Assembly (NCBI GenBank): GCA_014802015.1
Contig: JAAVDB010000018.1
Span: 1 to 45,003 of the forward strand
Length of the DNA stretch: 45,003 nucleotides
Reading direction: 5' to 3'
Source of the DNA: Bacteroides sp.
GTDB lineage: Bacteria > Bacteroidota > Bacteroidia > Bacteroidales > Muribaculaceae
Shown here: positions 1 to 7,619 of the stretch, piece after piece
Layout of the letters: each line of letters opens with the position of its first letter
How positions within the stretch are numbered: position 1 is the first letter of the stretch
The notes under the pieces: generated by a model
The model's database searches: none
Seen by the model: the letters and a program-made list of their open reading frames with translations, nothing else
Told to the model about the DNA's origin: nothing
Position numbers and translations under genes: made by a program

Positions 1-1025
1 ATCTCAAGAGCCTCGGGGGTGTAAGCGGGTGCGATGATTACCTCGAAGAAGATCTTGTTAATCTCCTCGGCGGCGTCAGCCTCGACCGTACCGTTGGTGA
101 TGAGTACACCACCGAATGCGCTCACAGGGTCACCGGCAAGGGCGTCCTTCCATGCCTCGGCAATGGTAGGACGTGTAGCAAGACCACATGCGTTATTATG
201 CTTGAGCACAGCAAACGTAGGATCGGTGAACTCTGAGATCAGGCTGACAGTGGCATCTATATCAAGGAGGTTGTTGTAAGAAATCTCCTTGCCGTGAAGC
301 TGCTCGAACATTGCGTCAAAATCACCGTAGAATGTGCCCTTCTGATGGGGATTCTCACCGTAACGCATGGTCTTGGCATCATCGTATGCTATGCGGAGTT
401 CCTCACGATTCTCGATCGGACACTCGACAGCGGTCGAAGCAAAGTAGTTGAATATATCCGTGTCATAGCCTGAGGATACGGCAAATGCCTGACCGGCAAA
501 CCAGCGACGTTCTTCGATCGATGACTGCGCGCCGTTGCGCTTGAGCATCTCAGCGAGGGGAGCATACTGAGCCTTGGAGGCAACGATAACCACATCGTTA
601 TAGTTCTTGGCAGCTCCGCGGATGAGCGAGATACCGCCTATATCGATCTTCTCGATAATATCAGCCTCGGGTGCTCCGGATGCGACAGTAGCGCTGAACG
701 GATAGAGGTCAACGATCACGAGGTCTATCTCGGGAATCTCATACTGAGCGATCTGGGCGCGGTCACCCTCATTGTCACGACGATTGAGAATACCTCCGAA
801 CACCTTGGGGTGGAGTGTCTTCACTCGACCGCCGAGTATCGAGGGATAACCTGTAAGATCCTCGACAGCGGCACAGGGATAACCGAGCCCCTCGATGAAT
901 GAGCGGGTACCGCCCGTTGAGAGGAATTGAACACCGTCCTTGTGAAGGAGTGAAAGTATTTCTTCAAGCCCGTCCTTATAGAAAACGGATACGAGCGCAG
1001 TCTTGATACGTTTGTTATCTGACAT
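1..1025 (-). CDS. purH: PurH, bifunctional AICAR transformylase / IMP cyclohydrolase (3' end outside window)
   Basis: This enzyme performs the last two steps of de novo IMP synthesis in the cytoplasm: formyl transfer to AICAR, then ring closure. About 341 residues are visible and the C-terminal third lies beyond the left edge. The N-terminal MGS-like cyclohydrolase domain begins MSDNKRIKTALVSVF, followed by STGGT and KTLHPKVFGG. The transformylase domain shows RYGENPHQKG and KHNNACG, the counterpart of the KHxNPCG motif. The reading frame stays open to base 1 and the translation ends in VIIAPAYTPEALE. The start is the ATG at 1023-1025, just downstream of a TAACTTTG box. Identification is secure by motif; completeness cannot be judged. 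Confidence 0.96.
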   Translation of the reverse strand, partial: MSDNKRIKTALVSVFYKDGLEEILSLLHKDGVQFLSTGGTRSFIEGLGYPCAAVEDLTGYPSILGGRVKTLHPKVFGGILNRRDNEGDRAQIAQYEIPEIDLVIVDLYPFSATVASGAPEADIIEKIDIGGISLIRGAAKNYNDVVIVASKAQYAPLAEMLKRNGAQSSIEERRWFAGQAFAVSSGYDTDIFNYFASTAVECPIENREELRIAYDDAKTMRYGENPHQKGTFYGDFDAMFEQLHGKEISYNNLLDIDATVSLISEFTDPTFAVLKHNNACGLATRPTIAEAWKDALAGDPVSAFGGVLITNGTVEADAAEEINKIFFEVIIAPAYTPEALE

Positions 1026-1054
1026 GAGGGTAACTATTGGATTTTTTCAAAGTG

Positions 1055-1062
1055 CAAAGTTA
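1055..1062 (-). promoter_or_regulatory. -7 promoter box of purH
   Basis: On the minus strand the sequence reads TAACTTTGC, matching the Bacteroidota -7 consensus TAnnTTTG, 30 nt upstream of the purH ATG. No good TTTG -33 element is seen at the usual spacing, so the call rests on the -7 box and its position. Confidence 0.5.
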
Positions 1063-1147
1063 GCAAAAATCGTAAACTTTTTGAACATACTTCAAAAGTT
1101 TTAATAAACTTTTTTTAGTGTAGCCCACCACATAATATATATTAACG

Positions 1148-1197
1148 CTGAGGTGATGCTAACTTACACCTTCCGACGTTCGCTAACATCACCTCAG
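1148..1197 (-). terminator. Inverted repeat downstream of the EamA permease gene
   Basis: Perfect 11-bp arms (1148-1158 and 1187-1197, CTGAGGTGATG and its complement) enclose a 28-nt loop, 28 nt past the stop of the minus-strand permease gene. No U-run follows directly, so it is an imperfect intrinsic terminator at best and could be another stem-loop element. The rest of the 199-nt gap between purH and the permease is AT-rich and shows no gene. Confidence 0.4.
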
Positions 1198-1224
1198 AGT
1201 TTCACATTCCGTGCGTTTTCCGCA

Positions 1225-2103
1225 CTACTCAAGGCTACCGATCACCAGCATAGTGAGGCCGATGAGAAGGAATGTAAGGTCTATGATTTTAAGTTTAATA
1301 TTCTTCTCATGCAGAGCGATGACTCCATAAAAGAACGACACGATGACACTGCCGCGGCGTATCATGGACACGACGGCGATCATGGATCCTTCGAGCGAGA
1401 GCGAATAAAAATATGCAATATCGGCAACCGTGAGGAACACCGAGATAAACGGAATAGTCCACCGCCATCGCAACGGTGTGGTGACCTTGGTCGCCTTCAT
1501 TATAATAAAGAGCGTGACACCCATTATCACCAGCTGATAGAGCGAATACCAAGCCTGAACCTCAAGCGGCTCAAAACGCGTCAGCAGATATTTGTCATAG
1601 AGCGCACTTATCGCACCGAGCGATGTCGCACCTATGGCCATCCACACCCAGCGACTGCTCTTGAGCGAAAAACCCTCCTTACCGCCGAGACGGCTTATGA
1701 AAAACAGTGACCAGAATCCAAGTAACACACCGGCCCATTGCCACAGGTTGAGACGTTCGCCGAAGATAATCAGCGCACCCACGAGCACAAGCACGGGGCG
1801 GGACGCATTGACCGGGCCGGCGATAGTCAGAGGCAGATGCTTGATACTCGCATACCCCAACAGCCACGAGCTCAACACTATCACTGACTTTATGAGTATG
1901 AAGCCATGACCGGTAAGCGTGCCGCCAAGACCGTAATTGCCATGCACCAGACCGACAATTATGACCGGGAGCATAAACAGCGCACCGAACGCCGTGTTGA
2001 GAAACAATACGCCGAGGACGTTGTTACGCTCGACGGACAGTTTCTTCATCACATCATAAAAGCCCAGACATAAGGCCGACAATGTAGCAAGAAGTACCCA
2101 CAT
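1225..2103 (-). CDS. EamA/DMT-family inner-membrane permease
   Basis: A 292-residue, highly hydrophobic protein with about ten predicted membrane segments, the size and two-repeat layout of the drug/metabolite transporter superfamily. It opens MWVLLATLSALCLGFYDV and continues with a typical DMT pattern (GPVNASRPVLVLVGALIIFG near residues 95-115, the end of the first EamA half). A basic loop around HEKNIKLK lies near the C-terminus. The substrate cannot be read from sequence. It begins 20 nt after the stop of the upstream thioredoxin-like gene on the same strand, so the two are probably cotranscribed with the SulP gene. The start is an ATG at 2101-2103. Confidence 0.85.
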   Translation of the reverse strand: MWVLLATLSALCLGFYDVMKKLSVERNNVLGVLFLNTAFGALFMLPVIIVGLVHGNYGLGGTLTGHGFILIKSVIVLSSWLLGYASIKHLPLTIAGPVNASRPVLVLVGALIIFGERLNLWQWAGVLLGFWSLFFISRLGGKEGFSLKSSRWVWMAIGATSLGAISALYDKYLLTRFEPLEVQAWYSLYQLVIMGVTLFIIMKATKVTTPLRWRWTIPFISVFLTVADIAYFYSLSLEGSMIAVVSMIRRGSVIVSFFYGVIALHEKNIKLKIIDLTFLLIGLTMLVIGSLE

Positions 2104-2123
2104 AGAAACGGATGGAGGATATA

Positions 2124-3227
2124 TCAGTTCTCAAACTGCGAGGCAATAAATTTCTCCAGAGCCTCACCTCGCAGTCCGTCCGAGATAATACGGTTATTTT
2201 CGTCAAGGATAAGCATGTAGGGAATGCCGTACACCTCATACACGTCACGAGCTGTCGTGCCCTCTTCAAGATCGGATGCGTGCAGCCAGTTCATACCATC
2301 CTTCTCGATGGCACGGACCCAAGGGGCGCGTGCCGTATCGAGCGACACGCTGATTATCTCAAGGCCACGGTCATGATATTTATCATAGATCTTCTTCAGA
2401 TTGGGATTCTCCGCCCTGCACGGATGGCACCATGAGGCCCAGAAGTCAAGGATTTTAACCTTGGCTTTTACACCGTACAGCGAGAGCGTTCCTCCGTCGG
2501 GAGTACCCATGGTGAAGTCCGGGGCTACTCCTCCCACAGCGATGTGTGACGAGCGGTCGGCATACTCCTTCAACATTTTTCCACGCTCGGTGGCGAGAGC
2601 CACAGGTCCGAGCAGAGATACCTTACGATGAAGTGTCTTGGCTCGGGTGATATTATCAAGGCGGCGTGCGATGATCGAAGGCGCCACCATATTGTCATTG
2701 GCTGCGATAAACTCGTCCTCGGCCTTTTCAAGGGCGGCCTCAACCTCTTCCATCCTGCGCTGGAGTCCTTTTCTGTTCTCGGGTATCTGCATGTCGTGCC
2801 CGGCTATAAATTCACGCCTCACCGAGTCGCGTTCAGCTTGTGAAGCATTGCGTATAGCGTTAAACCGGTTATTGCACTGCTGGAGCTCACCGCCACCGCT
2901 TACTTCATAGAAACGAGTCTTGGCCGAAGCCTTTATGCTTATATCCGCATCCGGTTCAATGATCAGCGGTATCCGCACTATCGAACGTTCGACAGCAATC
3001 TCGGCTTCGAACGGCACATCAGTGTCGCCCGAGAACGAGAACGAGCCATCCGACACGACGGTAGTGCCGATTGTATCGGACACCTCAAGCGTCACCGGAC
3101 GCAGCAGATAGACCCTGCCTGAGTGACCGCCTATAGTTCCTGACACTTTATATGCATCTGCCATTGCCGACATCCCGGAGCCGAGAAGCAGGCCGAGAGT
3201 CATCAGTCTTAAGCTTTTCGTTGTCAT
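2124..3227 (-). CDS. TlpA/ResA-like periplasmic thiol-disulfide oxidoreductase with DUF4369-type N-terminus
   Basis: A 367-residue exported protein with a signal peptide (residues 1-24, ending in the SAMADA region). Residues 25-115 form a beta-rich domain like the DUF4369 modules common in Bacteroidota. A helical, charged stretch follows (130-225), then a C-terminal thioredoxin fold (about 230-365). The redox site is FWASWCHPCRAENPN with Cys267 and Cys270; a cis-proline region appears as GIPYMLILDE. It probably reduces or exchanges disulfides in the periplasm, but the partner is unknown. It lies between the SulP and EamA genes, 48 and 20 nt away, in one minus-strand run. Confidence 0.9.
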   Translation of the reverse strand: MTTKSLRLMTLGLLLGSGMSAMADAYKVSGTIGGHSGRVYLLRPVTLEVSDTIGTTVVSDGSFSFSGDTDVPFEAEIAVERSIVRIPLIIEPDADISIKASAKTRFYEVSGGGELQQCNNRFNAIRNASQAERDSVRREFIAGHDMQIPENRKGLQRRMEEVEAALEKAEDEFIAANDNMVAPSIIARRLDNITRAKTLHRKVSLLGPVALATERGKMLKEYADRSSHIAVGGVAPDFTMGTPDGGTLSLYGVKAKVKILDFWASWCHPCRAENPNLKKIYDKYHDRGLEIISVSLDTARAPWVRAIEKDGMNWLHASDLEEGTTARDVYEVYGIPYMLILDENNRIISDGLRGEALEKFIASQFEN

Positions 3228-3275
3228 AATCGATAGTTTTTTTGGTATTATACAGAGGAGTTAAGTCGTATTTCT

Positions 3276-4976
3276 TCAGACAAGGTCTGACTGAGCGCTC
3301 TCAGCCGAAGCAATCCTATTGGCCATAACCACAGCCTTGGTGATGTGATCGCAGATATGATCCTCGCCGAGGAGCTTGTCGATACCGGCATGAACCAGAG
3401 CTGCACGAACATTCTCCTTCACACCCGAGAGCACTACATGAATATTCTCCTCCTGCGAAGATTTGATCAGAATCTCCAGGTTGTGTATACCCGTCGAATC
3501 AATAAACGGTACACGACGCATACGTATTATACGCACCTTCGGTTTACGTCCGAGTGTGGTGCGCATCATCTCGTCAAACTTTGTGGCGACACCGAAGAAG
3601 AACGGACCGTCAATCTCATACACTTCTACACCTGGATTGACATTAAGCACCTCGTGAACAGTCGATTCTGAACCTTCGGCAATATCAAGCTGCTCGGAGT
3701 AGACCTTTATCTCAGTATTCTCCATGACGCGGCGGAGGAAGAGTATGATGGCGAGCATCAGACCCATCTCGATAGCGATAGTAAGATCGAAGATAACAGT
3801 GAGCAGGAATGTCACTACAAGCACGGATATGTCGCTCTTGGGATTGTGGAATATGCCACGTATGGTACGCCATCCGCTCATGTTATAGGCCACAACTATA
3901 AGCACGGCGGCCAGACAGGTCATGGGCACAAGATTGATGAGCGGCATCAGGAAGAGGAATATCAGGAACAGTACCACCGCATGAACGATACCGGCCACAG
4001 GTGTGCGTCCGCCGTTGGTGATATTGGTCATGGTTCGTGCGATGGCACCTGTCACGGGAATACCTCCGAAGAAAGGCACCACGATGTTAGCGACACCCTG
4101 ACCGATAAGTTCGGTATTGGAATTGGTCTTTGACCCGGTCACACCGTCAGCCACAGTCGCCGACAGAAGGCTCTCGATAGCGCCGAGTATGGCTATGGTG
4201 AACGCCGACGGCAGGAGCTGATTGATCGTCGCCATATTCAGTACGAATCCATGAGGCTGAGGGATGTCGGTGGCGAGGTTGCCGAATCGGTCACCGATAG
4301 TCTCGACATGCACGTCAGGCAACAGAGTCACTACGGCCGTCACAATTATAATCGCCAGAAGCGCTCCCGGCAGACGACGCGATATTTTAGGAGTGAGTAT
4401 TATAATTAGGAGTGAGACGAGTCCGACTATCAGTGTCGTCACGTCGATCGAGCCGAGATTAGAGAGGTACATCCCCCACTTCGGGATAAACTCACTCGGC
4501 ACCTGCTTGAGTCCGAGGCCGAGGAAATCGTTGATCTGAGTCGAAAAAATCGTCAGAGCGATACCGGCGGTAAAGCCTACAACAATAGGATAAGGTATAA
4601 ACTTGATGACCGAGCCGAGACGGAACACTCCAAGTGCCACAAGTATGAGTCCGGCCATGAACGTAGCCACGGCGAGGCCTTCGAGTCCGAATGTGGCGAT
4701 GATATTGTAGACAATCACGATAAACGCACCGGTCGGACCGCCGATCTGGACGGAACATCCGCCGAGAGCCGACACTATAAATCCACCGATTATCGCGGTG
4801 ATCAGACCGACTGTAGGACTCACACCGCTGGCGATACCGAACGCGATGGCGAGGGGCAACGCTACAATTCCCACTACTATACCGGCTACGAGGTCGGCCT
4901 TAAACTTGTCAAACGAATAATGACTCAAGGCGGAAAACAATTTCGGCCTGAAGTCCAACGGACCTGTGATGTTCAT
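3276..4976 (-). CDS. SulP-family inorganic anion transporter with C-terminal STAS domain
   Basis: A membrane transporter for sulfate, bicarbonate or a similar anion. The frame is open to a GTG at 5015, but the ATG at 4974-4976 (MNITGPLDFRPKLFSAL) is the first ATG and matches the usual SulP beginning, so I chose it (566 residues). The long hydrophobic core contains the family signature region LPLAIAFGIASGVSPTVGL and GGIPVTGAIARTMTN. The last 120 or so residues form a STAS domain with VPFIDSTGIHNLEIL. It is the first gene of a run with the TlpA-like and EamA genes. A -7 box at 5082-5089 lies about 105 nt upstream. The substrate is not determinable. Confidence 0.93.
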   Translation of the reverse strand: MNITGPLDFRPKLFSALSHYSFDKFKADLVAGIVVGIVALPLAIAFGIASGVSPTVGLITAIIGGFIVSALGGCSVQIGGPTGAFIVIVYNIIATFGLEGLAVATFMAGLILVALGVFRLGSVIKFIPYPIVVGFTAGIALTIFSTQINDFLGLGLKQVPSEFIPKWGMYLSNLGSIDVTTLIVGLVSLLIIILTPKISRRLPGALLAIIIVTAVVTLLPDVHVETIGDRFGNLATDIPQPHGFVLNMATINQLLPSAFTIAILGAIESLLSATVADGVTGSKTNSNTELIGQGVANIVVPFFGGIPVTGAIARTMTNITNGGRTPVAGIVHAVVLFLIFLFLMPLINLVPMTCLAAVLIVVAYNMSGWRTIRGIFHNPKSDISVLVVTFLLTVIFDLTIAIEMGLMLAIILFLRRVMENTEIKVYSEQLDIAEGSESTVHEVLNVNPGVEVYEIDGPFFFGVATKFDEMMRTTLGRKPKVRIIRMRRVPFIDSTGIHNLEILIKSSQEENIHVVLSGVKENVRAALVHAGIDKLLGEDHICDHITKAVVMANRIASAESAQSDLV

Positions 4977-5081
4977 TTCTTTACGCTTAAAAACTACTAT
5001 AGCCTTAGCAGTCACATCTTTACGCTGCGACGCAAGGCCGTATCTTGCTGAAAACTGTTACTATTAACTCTTTTTACGCGA

Positions 5082-5089
5082 CAAAATTA
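5082..5089 (-). promoter_or_regulatory. -7 promoter box for the SulP operon
   Basis: On the minus strand this reads TAATTTTG (consensus TAnnTTTG). The plus-strand 19-mer CAAAATTAGTCAAAATATT at 5082-5100 recurs exactly at the thiamine operon promoter. A possible CAAA (-33) lies 23 nt away, slightly beyond the usual spacing. The 353-nt gap between the SulP ATG and rprX is AT-rich, holds this box and the rprX promoter, and shows no gene or strong hairpin. Confidence 0.5.
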
Positions 5090-5171
5090 GTCAAAATATT
5101 CCTAATCATTCACAAAAATCTCCGACAAAACGTCAAGATTCCGCTTTTATACATTATTAATATAATAGGAT

Positions 5172-5203
5172 TTTGTACGTTTCACAATTATTTGTTAATT
5201 TTG
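5172..5203 (+). promoter_or_regulatory. Promoter of rprXY (TTTG-N20-TAATTTTG)
   Basis: TTTG at 5172-5175 and TAATTTTG at 5196-5203 are 20 nt apart, the best full match to the Bacteroidota -33/-7 promoter in the window. Transcription would begin near 5210, leaving a leader of about 120 nt before rprX. Confidence 0.65.
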
Positions 5204-5329
5204 ACGGAAAATGTTAAATCAAAAGTTTTAAACTTTTTGTTAATTTTTTAAAACAATTACACCTTCCAAGTGTTAATAAGGTATCACAGCAAGGACAACA
5301 ACAGGGCGTATGCCACACTAAATTAAGGT

Positions 5330-6826
5330 ATGAAAAAGTCAACTATCTGGTTCTTAACGATAATCATGGCGCTGACCTTCGTAGGCCTGCTTTATGTACA
5401 GATCATGTACATGAACAACATGAAGAAGATGCGTGACGATCAGTTCGCCGAAGGAGTGAAACGATCGCTCTATGCCGTGAGCACTCGTCTTGAACAGGAT
5501 GAGACAAAATACTACCTTGAGGAGGATCTTGCCTCACTGCAATCCGACCTCTATCCGCATGTCAATTCTGACGGTTCGGTAGGCATCAACAACAGCTTTA
5601 CCACCTCAGAGGGCATCAACTATGACCTCTCGCTCAAGATGAAAGCCGACCGCCGGTCAGCCTCATCATCCATGCGCGAACTGATGCGTGGCAAATATCT
5701 CTACCAGAAAGGACTGCTTGACGAAGTGATCCTGTCCATCATCAATCAGTCGAGCGACCGCCCCATCACGGAGCGTGCCGATTCGGCCGAGGTGTCACGC
5801 TATCTGCGTTCCGAACTTGACAACAACGGGCTCGCCCTACCCTTCGAGTTTGCCGTAGTCAACCGTGTCGGAGCCTACGTCTACAAGTCAGCCGGCTTCA
5901 GCCCGACAGTCCGTGACGAGTCGAGCATGTTTGTCCAGAACCTCTTCCCCAACGACCCGAAGCATAAGATGTATTATCTCAAGGTCTACTTCCCGACCAA
6001 AAATGATTACATCTTCGATTCGATACGATTCATGATCCCGTCGTTCATCTTCACATTCATCCTGCTTGTGACATTTGTCTGCACCATCATCCTGGCGTTC
6101 AGGCAGAAAAAACTTACCGAGATGAAGAACGACTTCATCAACAACATGACACACGAGTTCAAGACCCCTATCTCGACAATATCGCTTGCCGCACAGATGC
6201 TCAACGACAACGCCGTACTCAAATCTCCGGCCATGCTCGGACATATATCCACGGTGATAAACGATGAGACCAAGCGTCTGAGATTTCAGGTCGAGAAGGT
6301 ACTGCAGATGTCGATGTTCGACCGTCAGAAAGCCACCCTGCGTCTACAGGATGTCGATGCCAACCAGCTGATAGCCGGCATAACGTCGACATTCAAACTC
6401 AAGGTTGAGAAATACGGCGGCCGCATCGAGACTGTCCTCGGAGCGAAGAGTGCTACAATCAACGTTGATGAAATGCACTTCACCAACGTGATATTCAATC
6501 TCCTCGACAACGCTGTCAAATACCGTCGCGAGGACGTGCCCCTGCAACTAACAGTCACCACACGTGACGTAAAAAACCACGGTTCACAGCGCCTCCAGGT
6601 CATCATCGCCGACAACGGCATTGGCATCAAGCGCGAGGACCTAAAGAAGATATTCGAGAAGTTCTATCGTGTCTCTACCGGTAACCGCCATGACGTCAAG
6701 GGCTTCGGTCTCGGACTTGCTTACGTCAAGAAGATGGTCGGCGAACTCGGCGGTGAGATAAACGTGGAGAGTGAGCTCAATGAAGGAACAAAATTTATAA
6801 TAACAATACCAATAACTCAAAACTAA
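5330..6826 (+). CDS. rprX: RprX-like membrane sensor histidine kinase
   Basis: A 498-residue inner-membrane kinase. One membrane helix lies at residues 7-27, a periplasmic sensor region at about 30-230, and a second helix at 233-257. The dimerisation/phosphoacceptor segment NNMTHEFKTPIS has His275. The ATPase domain shows the N box (FNLLDNAVKYR, 389-399), DNGIGI (428-433), the F box IFEKFYR, and GFGLGL (458-463). It would phosphorylate the response regulator encoded 7 nt downstream. Overall architecture and the partner gene match Bacteroides RprX/RprY, a pair first described in B. fragilis. The signal sensed is not evident. There is no HAMP domain. Confidence 0.9.
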   Translation: MKKSTIWFLTIIMALTFVGLLYVQIMYMNNMKKMRDDQFAEGVKRSLYAVSTRLEQDETKYYLEEDLASLQSDLYPHVNSDGSVGINNSFTTSEGINYDLSLKMKADRRSASSSMRELMRGKYLYQKGLLDEVILSIINQSSDRPITERADSAEVSRYLRSELDNNGLALPFEFAVVNRVGAYVYKSAGFSPTVRDESSMFVQNLFPNDPKHKMYYLKVYFPTKNDYIFDSIRFMIPSFIFTFILLVTFVCTIILAFRQKKLTEMKNDFINNMTHEFKTPISTISLAAQMLNDNAVLKSPAMLGHISTVINDETKRLRFQVEKVLQMSMFDRQKATLRLQDVDANQLIAGITSTFKLKVEKYGGRIETVLGAKSATINVDEMHFTNVIFNLLDNAVKYRREDVPLQLTVTTRDVKNHGSQRLQVIIADNGIGIKREDLKKIFEKFYRVSTGNRHDVKGFGLGLAYVKKMVGELGGEINVESELNEGTKFIITIPITQN

Positions 6827-6833
6827 GAAAATT

Positions 6834-7541
6834 ATGGAAGATCGTTTGCGCATACTGCTCTGCGAGGATGACGAGAACCTGGGCATGCTGCTCAGGGAGT
6901 ACCTCCAGGCCAAGGGTCTCAACGCCGACCTCTTTCCCGACGGCGAAAGCGGATATAAAGCATTTCTCAAAGGTAAATATGATTTGTGCGTCCTCGACGT
7001 GATGATGCCTAAGAAGGACGGTTTCGCTCTGGCTCAGGAGATTCGTACCGTCAACTCAGAGGTACCTATCATTTTCCTTACCGCCAAGTCTCTGAAAGAA
7101 GATATACTCGAAGGCTTCAAGATCGGAGCCGATGACTATATCACAAAACCCTTCTCGATGGAGGAGCTCGTGTTCCGTATCGAGGCCATCCTGCGCCGTG
7201 TCAAGGGCAAAAAGGGTAAGGAAATCACCATGTACAAGATCGGCAAATTTACATTCGACACCCAGAAACAGGTTCTGCTCATCGACGACAAGGTCACCAA
7301 GCTTACCACCAAGGAGTCTGAACTGCTGAGTCTGCTCTGTGCTCACGTCAACGAGATTCTGGAACGCAACTTCGCGCTCAAGACCATCTGGATTGACGAC
7401 AATTACTTCAACGCACGCTCAATGGACGTGTACATCACCAAGCTGCGCAAGCATCTCAAGGATGACCCGTCGATCGAGATTATCAACATCCACGGCAAGG
7501 GCTACAAGCTCATTGCTCCCGAGATGGAGACAGGTGCCTGA
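6834..7541 (+). CDS. rprY: RprY-like OmpR/PhoB-family response regulator
   Basis: A 235-residue DNA-binding regulator. The receiver domain (1-120) has the acidic pocket E11-D12-D13, phosphoacceptor Asp55 in CVLDVMMPKKDG, Thr83 in FLTAK and Lys105 in DYITKPF. The C-terminal winged helix (about 130-228) contains KLTTKESELLSLLC and the recognition-helix region SMDVYITKLRKHL, then IINIHGKGYKL. The sequence closely resembles RprY of Bacteroides as I recall it. It follows rprX by 7 nt in the same operon, and a perfect palindrome ends the transcript 16 nt after the stop. Confidence 0.93.
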   Translation: MEDRLRILLCEDDENLGMLLREYLQAKGLNADLFPDGESGYKAFLKGKYDLCVLDVMMPKKDGFALAQEIRTVNSEVPIIFLTAKSLKEDILEGFKIGADDYITKPFSMEELVFRIEAILRRVKGKKGKEITMYKIGKFTFDTQKQVLLIDDKVTKLTTKESELLSLLCAHVNEILERNFALKTIWIDDNYFNARSMDVYITKLRKHLKDDPSIEIINIHGKGYKLIAPEMETGA

Positions 7542-7557
7542 TACGAAACGTTAATAT

Positions 7558-7611
7558 ACCTATATAATAAATAGGGGATGTCCATGGACATCCCCTATTT
7601 ATTATATAGGT
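7558..7611. terminator. Perfect 54-nt palindrome, bidirectional terminator
   Basis: Bases 7558-7611 are a perfect inverted repeat with no spacer: two 27-nt halves meeting in the TCCATGGA centre. It lies between the convergent rprY stop (7541) and the pectate lyase/esterase stop (7620) and can fold on either strand. The arms have a GC-rich core (GGGGATGTCC) and AT-rich outer ends that supply the U-rich tail for both directions. Confidence 0.85.
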
Positions 7612-7619
7612 GTCGTACC

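Noticed and set aside
1153-1710. 185-codon open frame opposite the EamA gene, starting in the inverted repeat
   Set aside because: The composition is unlike a protein (many His, Arg, Asp) and it overlaps the permease antisense.
4977-5015. GTG start 13 codons upstream for the SulP transporter
   Set aside because: The ATG at 4976 matches the usual family beginning and ATG is favoured; the longer form cannot be fully excluded.
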